From an uncultured Lachnospiraceae bacterium (GTDB lineage Bacteria; Bacillota; Clostridia; Lachnospirales; Lachnospiraceae), in assembly GCA_910585555.1 (NCBI GenBank), contig CAJUFU010000014.1, forward strand, positions 1 to 21,640: a DNA stretch of 21,640 nt. Reading direction: 5' to 3'. The translations under genes and the position numbers were made by a program. Of the stretch, positions 8,411-15,099 are shown in pieces (the first letter of the stretch is position 1; every line of letters begins with the position of its first letter). The notes under the pieces were generated by a model. The model searched no databases. It was not told where the DNA came from and worked only from the letters and a program-made list of their open reading frames with translations.

Positions 8411-8448
8411 GAAAACGGCCAAATACTCCAAAGTATTCAACCGCTTTC
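8411..8448 (-). terminator. Distal terminator of groES-groEL
   Basis: Two 17-base arms (8411-8427 and 8432-8448) around a 4-base loop. Read on the minus strand the RNA pairs over all 17 positions if four G-U pairs are allowed; on the plus strand the same four positions are A-C mismatches. This asymmetry shows that it serves minus-strand transcripts. A T-rich stretch (GTTTTCTTATG) follows the stem. It lies about 150 bases after the groEL stop. Confidence 0.7.
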
Positions 8449-8475
8449 ATCTCTAAGTGATTATACTCGCAAACC

Positions 8476-8589
8476 CGCGCTTACGCGCTCTATGCTTCAT
8501 TTTACCGTATTCTCTGAAGCAGTTACCCTTCGCTACTTCATCAAGAATTGCTACGCAATTCTTGGGACGCAGACTGCTGAGTCTGCGTC
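8476..8589 (-). repeat. Tandem hairpin array 3' of groEL
   Basis: Directly after the groEL stop are two perfect hairpins: arms 8566-8575/8580-8589 (10 bp, 4-base loop) and arms 8543-8551/8555-8563 (9 bp, 3-base loop). A short palindrome of alternating C and G lies further on (8476-8488). None has a T run. They precede the real terminator at 8411-8448. They could stabilise the chaperonin mRNA 3' end or be a repeated extragenic palindromic element. The hairpins are seen; the role is inferred. Confidence 0.6.
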
Positions 8590-8591
8590 AC

Positions 8592-10217
8592 TTACATCAT
8601 TCCCATGCCGCCGGCACCGCCTGCAGGCATCGGAGGTTCAGGCTCTTTGATGTTCGCCACCACAGACTCTGTGGTAAGCAGGGTGGAAGCCACGCTGTTT
8701 GCGTTCTGCAATGCACTTCTGGTCACTTTGGCAGGATCCAGAATACCAGCCTCTACCATATTCACATACTCTTCCTTCAGTGCATCGAATCCTACGCCCA
8801 CCTCAGACTCTCTCACCTTGTTGATGATCACGGAACCTTCTAAGCCGGCATTGGCAACGATGTGGTATAAAGGTGCTTCCAGCGCTTTCAGCACGATCTG
8901 CGCACCTGTCTTCTCATCGCCTTCCAGAGAATCCGCAAGCTTTGTCACTTCCTTAGAAGCGTGTACATATGCAGAGCCGCCGCCTGCAATGATGCCCTCT
9001 TCCACAGCTGCTCTTGTAGCTGCCAGTGCATCCTCTAAACGAAGCTTCGCCTCTTTCATCTCTGTCTCCGTAGCCGCGCCCACACGGATAACCGCTACGC
9101 CGCCTGCCAGTTTCGCAAGACGCTCCTGTAATTTCTCTTTATCAAAATCAGAAGTCGTCTCTTCAATCTGCTTCTTAATCTGGCCGATTCTTGCCTGGAT
9201 AGCGTCCTTATCTCCCTCGCCGTCCACGATAACGGTATTCTCTTTCTGAACCTTAACGGATTTCGCACGGCCAAGCTGCTCCAATGTGGCATCTTTCAAT
9301 TCCAGTCCCAACTCAGAACTGATTACTTCGCCGCCTGTCAGGATAGCGATATCCTCAAGCATAGCCTTTCTTCTGTCACCATAGCCAGGTGCCTTGACAG
9401 CTACCACATTGAAAGTACCGCGCAGTTTGTTGACGATCAGGGTGGTAAGCGCCTCACCCTCTACGTCCTCTGCGATGATAAGAAGTTTCGCACCTGTCTG
9501 TACGATCTGCTCCAATAAAGGTAAAATCTCCTGGATATTGGAAATCTTCTTATCTGTGATCAGGATGTACGGATTGTCAAGAACCGCCTCCATCTTATCC
9601 ATATCTGTTGCCATGTAAGCAGAGATATAACCTCTGTCAAACTGCATACCTTCTACCAGATCAAGCTCTGTGAGCATGGTCTTGCTCTCCTCGATGGTAA
9701 TAACGCCATCGCCGGAAACCTTCTCCATAGCATCTGCCACCAACTGGCCAACCTCGTCATCCCCTGCAGAGATCGCCGCTACTCTGGCAATATGCTCCTT
9801 ACCCTTTACCTTGGAGCTCATCTTTGCGATTGCTTCCACCGCAACATCTGTCGCTTTTCTCATACCCTTTCTTAAGATAATCGGGTTAGCGCCCGCCGCT
9901 AAGTTCTTCATACCTGCGTTGACCATAGCCTGTGCCAGCACGGTAGCTGTTGTAGTACCGTCACCTGCCACATCGTTGGTCTTGGTCGCTACTTCTTTGA
10001 CAAGCTGTGCGCCCATGTTCTCAAAAGGATCTGCAAGCTCAATCTCTTTTGCAATGGTAACACCGTCATTGGTGATAAGCGGTGCGCCGTAAGATTTGTC
10101 CAGCACTACATTTCTTCCCTTCGGTCCAAGGGTTACTCTGACTGTATCAGTCAACTGATTTACTCCTGACTCCAAAGCCGCTCTGGCTTCTGCGCCATAT
10201 TTAATTTCCTTTGCCAT
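8592..10217 (-). CDS. groL: Chaperonin GroEL (Hsp60)
   Basis: Large subunit of the ATP-driven folding chamber; forms double seven-membered rings in the cytoplasm. The 541-residue length is standard. Clear family marks are VTLGPKGRNVVLDKSYG near the N-terminus, GDGTTTATVLA (ATP binding, about residues 86-96), the apical domain with KAPGYGDRRK, and a Gly/Met-rich tail ending GGAGGMGMM. AGGAGG lies nine bases before the ATG. It follows groES by 84 bases in the usual order and shares its CIRCE-controlled promoter. No oddities were seen in the reading frame. Confidence 0.98.
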   Translation of the reverse strand: MAKEIKYGAEARAALESGVNQLTDTVRVTLGPKGRNVVLDKSYGAPLITNDGVTIAKEIELADPFENMGAQLVKEVATKTNDVAGDGTTTATVLAQAMVNAGMKNLAAGANPIILRKGMRKATDVAVEAIAKMSSKVKGKEHIARVAAISAGDDEVGQLVADAMEKVSGDGVITIEESKTMLTELDLVEGMQFDRGYISAYMATDMDKMEAVLDNPYILITDKKISNIQEILPLLEQIVQTGAKLLIIAEDVEGEALTTLIVNKLRGTFNVVAVKAPGYGDRRKAMLEDIAILTGGEVISSELGLELKDATLEQLGRAKSVKVQKENTVIVDGEGDKDAIQARIGQIKKQIEETTSDFDKEKLQERLAKLAGGVAVIRVGAATETEMKEAKLRLEDALAATRAAVEEGIIAGGGSAYVHASKEVTKLADSLEGDEKTGAQIVLKALEAPLYHIVANAGLEGSVIINKVRESEVGVGFDALKEEYVNMVEAGILDPAKVTRSALQNANSVASTLLTTESVVANIKEPEPPMPAGGAGGMGMM

Positions 10218-10301
10218 GATTCATGTCCTCCTGCTTTTCTATATAAATTACTTACTGATAGAACCGAGTGCGTTTGTCACCTCAGCTAAGTGCACAGACA
10301 C

Positions 10302-10589
10302 TTAATCGGTAACGACTGCCAAGATGTCATTCTGTCTCACGATGATATATTCTTCCTCATCCAGCTTTACTTCCGTCCCCGAATATTTGGAGAAAATAAC
10401 CTGATCGCCGACTTTCACTTCCATCTTTACTTCCTTGCCGTCCACAACGCCGCCAGGACCTACAGCGATAACTTCCGCCTGCTGCGGTTTCTCCTTACCC
10501 TGTCCCGGCAGAACGATTCCGGATTTGGTGGTCTCCTCTGCTACTAACTGTTTCAATACAACTCTGTCGCCAAGTGGTGTTAACTTCAT
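10302..10589 (-). CDS. groS: Co-chaperonin GroES (Hsp10)
   Basis: Seven-subunit lid of the GroEL chamber. The 95-residue product begins MKLTPLGDRVVLKQ and contains the mobile-loop region TTKSGIVLPGQGKEKPQ, the roof-loop region VGPGG and the closing GDQVIFSKYSGTEVK and DILAVV motifs, all typical. AAGGAGG lies eight bases before the ATG at 10589. It is the first gene of the heat-shock operon; promoter and CIRCE element are just upstream. Confidence 0.97.
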   Translation of the reverse strand: MKLTPLGDRVVLKQLVAEETTKSGIVLPGQGKEKPQQAEVIAVGPGGVVDGKEVKMEVKVGDQVIFSKYSGTEVKLDEEEYIIVRQNDILAVVTD

Positions 10590-10634
10590 GATGATTGCCT
10601 CCTTATATGAAAAATATTTTGCCTGATCATCTTG

Positions 10635-10661
10635 TTAGCACTCTATCTTCTTGAGTGCTAA
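10635..10661. promoter_or_regulatory. CIRCE operator (HrcA binding site)
   Basis: Perfect match to the CIRCE consensus TTAGCACTC-N9-GAGTGCTAA, with spacer 10644-10652. It lies just downstream of the groES promoter, overlapping the expected transcript start and leader. HrcA is known to bind CIRCE and repress groESL when free GroEL is plentiful. hrcA itself is not in the window. Confidence 0.97.
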
Positions 10662-10673
10662 TCACTAGAACAT

Positions 10674-10702
10674 ATATTAGCTATATATGCATGGGTTTGC
10701 AA
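10674..10702 (-). promoter_or_regulatory. Promoter of groES-groEL
   Basis: On the minus strand: TTGCAA (10697-10702), 17-base spacer and TAATAT (10674-10679), putting the start near 10667, immediately before the CIRCE element. The DNA further upstream on this strand is rich in A runs (about 10703-10760), which could act as an UP element. Confidence 0.7.
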
Positions 10703-10877
10703 ATTGTTTTATCGTTGTATATTATTTATTTTCTCTCATTTACTCTCTATTTCTTTATTTTTCTCTTATTATCTTGCTTTTAACCAGAAAAAGGGATTTA
10801 ATATTTATTTTAGAATTCCTTTATTTTTCCTTTTTTCTTTATCAGTATTCCCGGCTTCGCCCTTTTATTTCCGCAAC
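10703..10877. other. AT-rich gene-free spacer
   Basis: Together with the groES promoter region this makes a gene-free gap of about 360 bases between groES and the next gene. The plus strand is strongly pyrimidine-rich (runs of T broken by C). I see no convincing gene, tRNA or structured RNA in it; open frames here consist of low-complexity Phe/Leu/Ser and lack ribosome sites. Confidence 0.6.
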
Positions 10878-10913
10878 AAAAAAAGAAAGCAATACATTTG
10901 CCGTACTGCTTTC
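10878..10913 (-). terminator. Intrinsic terminator of degenerate GGDEF gene
   Basis: On the minus strand, 36 bases after the stop codon: an 11-bp stem (arms 10885-10895 and 10903-10913, one G-U pair), a 7-base loop and then seven T residues. Textbook Rho-independent form. Confidence 0.88.
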
Positions 10914-10949
10914 CCAATTCTTATAGAATCCATACGCTGTCTGACTGCC

Positions 10950-11882
10950 TCAGCTTCTAAGCCCATGTTCCAAACGCTCCCGATAACCCGGCGCGTTCTT
11001 AATCTCAAACTTGTTATTGAACATCTCGTACTCTGCATCGGGCAGCTTATCCTGCAGAAACTCTTCTACGTTGGTCTTATAGACCAGCCCACATGCCACG
11101 GAAGGCGCAAGAATCTTATCTTCATACGAAAGACATGCCTCCTGCACTCTCTTACAGTAATCTTCCGCTTCTCCATCCTCTGCCATGGGAATGAGGACAA
11201 TAAAGACATCACCATCCACCCGTCCAATCTCGTAATCCGGTTTCTTCTCCTGCTTTAGGATATCGGCAATCGTCTTGATCAGCCTGTCGCTCTCTTCATC
11301 CCCATAATTATCATTTACAAACTTCCAGTCGTTGATATTTGCATTGATGACTGCTACCGGCACCACTTCCGCACGGTCTATGGCCTTCATGCGCTCCTCA
11401 AAGTACAGTTTATGATATACGCCTGTGAGGGCATCTTCATTCTCCCCTCTGGCAGTCTGCACATGCTGTACGCCAACCTGTTCCTCCAGTTCATCCATAT
11501 AGATGGAAGACTCTGTATGTAAATATGCCTCCTCGCCCCAATGCGAAAGCATCTGCGTAAGATTGTCCAGCAGACGTCTGACAATCTCCGCTCTCTCTGA
11601 CGGCACCCTGTCCGTCTTCACATACAGATGCGCAATGGTACGACCATACACTCTGACTTTCCGTCCCGGGTCATCCACCACGTCCGGTGTAAAACCGGCA
11701 AAATTCCCCACGGAAATCACTTTTTCCCCGTGCCGCTCTGTCAAAAGCATCTCCACATCAGCCATGGCGCAAAATGCCTTGCAGTACTCCGCCAGCGTGT
11801 CCATATGGTAAAGATTATCCAGTGCGTAATTCTTTACATTGTCCTTGATTCTCTTATCAAAAGGAACCGACTTATAATTCAT
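10950..11882 (-). CDS. Degenerate GGDEF-domain protein, probably not an active cyclase
   Basis: Soluble protein of 310 residues. The C-terminal part (about 147-270) has the GGDEF-domain layout: ALTGVYHKLYFEE at the start, a metal-site region NINDWKFVND (182-191), and RVDGDVF (221-227) where RxGGDEF is expected. The metal-binding Asp is Asn182 and the catalytic Glu is Val226, so cyclic-di-GMP synthesis is unlikely; a GTP- or c-di-GMP-binding or purely structural role remains possible. The N-terminal part (about 20-115) looks like a small sensor domain, perhaps GAF- or PocR-like, but I cannot assign it. A helical linker (about 120-145) joins the two. GAGAGG precedes the ATG. It stands alone, with its own promoter and terminator. 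Confidence 0.75.
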   Translation of the reverse strand: MNYKSVPFDKRIKDNVKNYALDNLYHMDTLAEYCKAFCAMADVEMLLTERHGEKVISVGNFAGFTPDVVDDPGRKVRVYGRTIAHLYVKTDRVPSERAEIVRRLLDNLTQMLSHWGEEAYLHTESSIYMDELEEQVGVQHVQTARGENEDALTGVYHKLYFEERMKAIDRAEVVPVAVINANINDWKFVNDNYGDEESDRLIKTIADILKQEKKPDYEIGRVDGDVFIVLIPMAEDGEAEDYCKRVQEACLSYEDKILAPSVACGLVYKTNVEEFLQDKLPDAEYEMFNNKFEIKNAPGYRERLEHGLRS

Positions 11883-11930
11883 AGTATGTAACCTCTCTTA
11901 TCCCCGTTTTCAAGAATGAAATCCATGTTC

Positions 11931-11959
11931 AGTATAACTTTTTTTAAGTAATTTGTCTA
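11931..11959 (-). promoter_or_regulatory. Promoter of degenerate GGDEF gene
   Basis: On the minus strand: TAGACA (11954-11959), 17-base spacer with an A7 run, and TATACT (11931-11936); each hexamer matches consensus at five of six positions. The start would be near 11924, giving a leader of about 40 bases. Confidence 0.65.
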
Positions 11960-11990
11960 GGGATAAGAAGATATTTCATGTCTGTTACGA

Positions 11991-14015
11991 TCAGACTTTT
12001 TCAAACACCGGCATATAGGTAATCGGCGCATCCACACGGACCACACAACCGCCCTCATAAGTCTCTCCCGTAGACGTTAACTTCCAACATCCCGCCGGCA
12101 GATAAACGTCTCTTGCAAATTCATGGAGATGCAAGATGGGCGCCGCCAGATATTTGTCGCCAAACATATACTGATCTTGTATCTCCCAGCATTTTGCATC
12201 CTCCGGGAACTCATAAAACATGGCCCGAAGAAGCGGCGAACCGTTCACATGTGCTTCTTCATATAATCTGCGAATATAGTCATGCATACCGATACGGATA
12301 TCATAATAGTTGCGCATAATGGCATAATTATCCTTTCCATAGCTCCACAGTTCGTTGGGCTGGCCGGTATGCAGATAGCCGCCGCCCCAGTCTCTGTCAT
12401 CCAACGGCTGGATATTATAAGGTCCTCTGTCGCCGTGCATACGGAGCACCGGAGAATAAACGGCGAACTGATACCATCGGATTAAAAGTTCTCTGAAATC
12501 CTCATCGTTCACATCATCTGTCATAAATCCGCCGATATCCGTGGTCCACCAGGGAATACCCGCCAATCCCATATTCAGACCGCACTGAATCTGATCGGCA
12601 AAAGCTTCAAAAGTGCTTGGCACGTCGCCAGACCAGATTACGTTGCCGTACTTCTGAGAACCCGCCCAGGCACAGCGCAGCAGATTTACAACAGTCCCCC
12701 TGCCCGCCCGGTTCATTTCATCAAAGAAAATCCGGCTGTACATCTGGGGATACATATTGCTGACAGTAAGTGCCGGCCCGTCACAATAGCGGTAGTTTTC
12801 GAAATCATAGACCCCATAATCCGGCTCGGAATTATCCAGCCAGAAGGCATCAATCCCATAATCATAATAATTCTTCTTGCAGACTTCCCACACATATTTG
12901 CGCGTCTCAGGATGAAAAGGGTCGATTTCCACACAATCTCCCTGATAATCATAAGTCTGGGCCGCACCGCGCTCCGTCCTGATCAACAATCCCTTTTCCA
13001 TCATGGGCTCAAAATTCTCACTCTTACGGTCTACCGACGGCCATACGGATACGATGACCTTAATCCCCATCTGATGCAGCTCATCCACCATCGCCTTAGG
13101 GTCGGGCCAATATTTCCCATCGAATTTCCAATCGCCCTGCAATGTCCAATGGAAGAAGTCTATCACGATTTGATCGATTTTAATCCCTTCCTTCTGGTAC
13201 TGCCTGGCCACCTGCAGGACTTCCTCCTGGGTCCTGTAGCGCAGTTTACACTGCCATAAACCCATCAAATCCTCCGGGAACATCTGCGCCCGTCCCGTCA
13301 CAGCCGTATAGTTTTCCAGAATCTGCTTCGGCGTATCCGCTGCGGTAATCCAGTAATCCATCTCCCGCGCAGCTTGCGCCACCCATTCATAATAATTCTT
13401 ACCAAAAGTCACCCGTCCCACTGCCGGATTGTTCCACAAGAATCCATAACCCATGGAGGAGACAGCAAAAGGCACGGAAATCTGGGAATTACGCTGTGCT
13501 AATTCTAAAACACAGCCCTTTAAATCCATGCACGCCTGCTGGTACTGTCCCATGCCAAAGATTTTCTCATCCCGGTTACTCTCGAACTTCAGATTTAGAG
13601 AAAACTCGCTACCGCCGATCACCCCTTTCCATTCCCGGTTCACCAGCTTTAAACATCTGCTCTCTCTCGAGATCGTCCCCTCATAGTTTCTGAAATATTC
13701 CTGCAGAATCTTCTTCTCATCTTTATAGAAAGTAATGACTCCCGCAAAATTTACGACCGCCTTGATACGTCCGTTTACAATCGTGGCCTGCTCCCGTTTA
13801 TCGATGGTGCCGTCGCCTACCCAGTGATCAACCTCTTTTACCGTAATCTTCGTCTCACATTCATTAACCTTTTCAGTCAATGCCCATTCTTTTCCCGTAA
13901 AAGCATAATCCATCGTGGCCCGCACGCGCAGAGAATCTGCACCCCAAGCCTCAATCCTTAACAGTTCCCCCTGGTGGCGGCATACCAATGCCCCATGATC
14001 ATTCTCGAATCTCAT
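11991..14015 (-). CDS. Glycoside hydrolase family 31 (alpha-glucosidase/alpha-xylosidase)
   Basis: Retaining alpha-glycosidase of 674 residues. It has an N-terminal beta-sandwich (to about residue 235), a catalytic TIM barrel (from about PEDLMGLWQCK) and a C-terminal beta domain. The nucleophile is Asp394 in FWLDNSEPD and the acid/base is Asp464 in WSGDV; both match GH31. The GDWKFDGKYWPDPKAM segment is typical of the branch holding bacterial alpha-xylosidases and alpha-glucosidases; the substrate cannot be fixed from sequence. No signal peptide, so it should act inside the cell on imported oligosaccharides. An upstream in-frame ATG (14027) lacks a ribosome site, while GGAGG is five bases before the ATG at 14015. 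The AraC-type gene diverges from it and is its likely regulator. Confidence 0.88.
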   Translation of the reverse strand: MRFENDHGALVCRHQGELLRIEAWGADSLRVRATMDYAFTGKEWALTEKVNECETKITVKEVDHWVGDGTIDKREQATIVNGRIKAVVNFAGVITFYKDEKKILQEYFRNYEGTISRESRCLKLVNREWKGVIGGSEFSLNLKFESNRDEKIFGMGQYQQACMDLKGCVLELAQRNSQISVPFAVSSMGYGFLWNNPAVGRVTFGKNYYEWVAQAAREMDYWITAADTPKQILENYTAVTGRAQMFPEDLMGLWQCKLRYRTQEEVLQVARQYQKEGIKIDQIVIDFFHWTLQGDWKFDGKYWPDPKAMVDELHQMGIKVIVSVWPSVDRKSENFEPMMEKGLLIRTERGAAQTYDYQGDCVEIDPFHPETRKYVWEVCKKNYYDYGIDAFWLDNSEPDYGVYDFENYRYCDGPALTVSNMYPQMYSRIFFDEMNRAGRGTVVNLLRCAWAGSQKYGNVIWSGDVPSTFEAFADQIQCGLNMGLAGIPWWTTDIGGFMTDDVNDEDFRELLIRWYQFAVYSPVLRMHGDRGPYNIQPLDDRDWGGGYLHTGQPNELWSYGKDNYAIMRNYYDIRIGMHDYIRRLYEEAHVNGSPLLRAMFYEFPEDAKCWEIQDQYMFGDKYLAAPILHLHEFARDVYLPAGCWKLTSTGETYEGGCVVRVDAPITYMPVFEKV

Positions 14016-14032
14016 AACGCCCTCCATTTCTG

Positions 14033-14060
14033 TTGTCTTATCATTTCATAATGGTATAAT
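14033..14060 (+). promoter_or_regulatory. Candidate promoter of the AraC-type gene (upstream)
   Basis: Plus strand: TTGTCT (14033-14038), 16-base spacer and perfect TATAAT (14055-14060). It faces and overlaps the minus-strand promoter of the GH31 gene. A second candidate for the same gene is TTGAAA (14085-14090) with TATACT (14110-14115), at a long 19-base spacing. Confidence 0.45.
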
Positions 14061-14063
14061 ACT

Positions 14064-14069
14064 ATTATA
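14064..14069 (-). promoter_or_regulatory. -10 element of the GH31 promoter
   Basis: Perfect TATAAT on the minus strand, about 42 bases of leader before the GH31 ATG. No good -35 hexamer is found 16-18 bases upstream, as expected for a promoter that needs an activator such as the divergent AraC-type protein. Confidence 0.5.
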
Positions 14070-14144
14070 AGAGATGTCTATCTATTGAAATACTACTATA
14101 TTATGATACTATACTATTATGAATATACTAAAAAGGAGAAACCT

Positions 14145-15017
14145 ATGATGCCGCCCAAAGACACAGAAGAAAAGAGACAACACAGTACTCCTTATATTCC
14201 TTACAGCTATTACGAGTGCCGACTTCCCGAATCCTTTATGAATGTTCCCATGCATTGGCATACGGAATTTGAACTGAACTATATCGCCGAGGGAAAAGGA
14301 GAATTCCTCTGCGGCGGCCAAAAAATAAATGCCTCCGAGGGCGATTTATTGCTTTTACCACCCAATATGCTGCACTCCGCCTATCCCCAAAAGAAGCATA
14401 AACTGCTTTATCATGCCCTTGTCTTTCATCCTAATCTACTCAGCTCATCATCCAGTGACCGCAGTGCTGTAGAATGTATCCGGCCCATCGTAAGCGGAAC
14501 CGCACAGATACATGTTCAGATCACGCCGGCCTCCCCAAATTATAACTGCATAAAAGCAGCAGCAGACCAGATTTTTGCCTGTGTCCGCGCAGACTCCGCC
14601 CGGATGGACCTTCTGCTAAAGAGTGAGCTTCTAAAACTATTCTGGCTGTTAGAAGACAGCGGAAATATCATATTTCACAGGGAATCAGGAAATAACCGGC
14701 ATGAATTAATCCGTCCGGCCCTTGAATACATGGCGCAGAATTTCCGGGAAGAACTCACCGTAGAACAGCTTGCCGGACTCCTGCACTTAAGCAAAAGCTA
14801 TTTTATGAAATGCTTTAAAGAAACCGCAGGTGTAGGCGCTATGGAACACCTCACACAGCTTCGAATCTCGGCTGCCTGTGACGCGCTTACCTCCACGCAG
14901 TACAAAATCTCCGATATTTCCTATCAATGCGGCTACAGCAATCTCTCGAATTTCAACAGGCAGTTCTTAAAAAAAGTAGGCTGCTCCCCGAAAGAATACC
15001 GAAAACGCAGCCAATAG
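14145..15017 (+). CDS. AraC-family transcriptional regulator
   Basis: The only plus-strand gene: 290 residues. The N-terminal cupin-type ligand domain carries MHWHTEFELNYI (about 36-47) and GDLLLLPPNMLHS (about 66-78), typical of sugar-responsive members. The C-terminal DNA-binding domain (about 195-290) has both helix-turn-helix motifs; the second ends in the family signature ISDISYQCGYSNLSNFNRQF followed by GCSPKEYRK. An ATG 20 codons upstream would add a Tyr-rich, AT-driven stretch; AAGGAG sits seven bases before the ATG at 14145, so this start is preferred. It diverges from the GH31 gene, which it probably activates in response to a glycoside, and converges with the PTS operon. Confidence 0.92.
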   Translation: MMPPKDTEEKRQHSTPYIPYSYYECRLPESFMNVPMHWHTEFELNYIAEGKGEFLCGGQKINASEGDLLLLPPNMLHSAYPQKKHKLLYHALVFHPNLLSSSSSDRSAVECIRPIVSGTAQIHVQITPASPNYNCIKAAADQIFACVRADSARMDLLLKSELLKLFWLLEDSGNIIFHRESGNNRHELIRPALEYMAQNFREELTVEQLAGLLHLSKSYFMKCFKETAGVGAMEHLTQLRISAACDALTSTQYKISDISYQCGYSNLSNFNRQFLKKVGCSPKEYRKRSQ

Positions 15018-15035
15018 AATTCTCTTTACATGATA

Positions 15036-15063
15036 ATAGCGGAGGCCCGAAGGCCTCCGCTAT
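15036..15063. terminator. Hairpin between convergent genes, probable two-way terminator
   Basis: Perfect 12-bp GC-rich stem (arms 15036-15047 and 15052-15063) with the stable CGAA tetraloop, in the 82-base gap between the ends of the AraC-type gene and the PTS permease gene. No long T run follows on either strand, so efficiency is uncertain; its place suggests termination or blocking of convergent transcripts. Confidence 0.65.
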
Positions 15064-15099
15064 GCTAGGGATTTCAATACTACTATGAAAAGACGCTGA

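Noticed and set aside
8515..8540. A further hairpin GAAG...CTTC in the groEL downstream region
   Set aside because: Only four pairs are continuous and the loop is large; not supportable.
8605..10092. Long open frames on the plus strand opposite groEL
   Set aside because: They are antisense shadows of a highly conserved gene, rich in Ser/Pro/Ala, with no ribosome sites.
10218..10301. Second operator or attenuator between groES and groEL
   Set aside because: Only a 4-bp inverted GTGC/GCAC match is present; it does not fit CIRCE or a terminator.
11897..11912. Possible cre (CcpA) site near the degenerate GGDEF gene, resembling TGAAAACG
   Set aside because: Only the left half matches the consensus; the right half lacks the CA end and symmetry.
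14085..14144. Longer N-terminus for the AraC-type protein (20 extra residues, rich in Tyr)
   Set aside because: The extra part translates the AT-rich promoter region and has no ribosome site; AAGGAG sits correctly before the ATG at 14145.
15071..15090. TACTACTAT word after the AraC-type gene, same as in its upstream region
   Set aside because: A nine-base AT-rich word between two gene ends, with no promoter nearby; likely chance.
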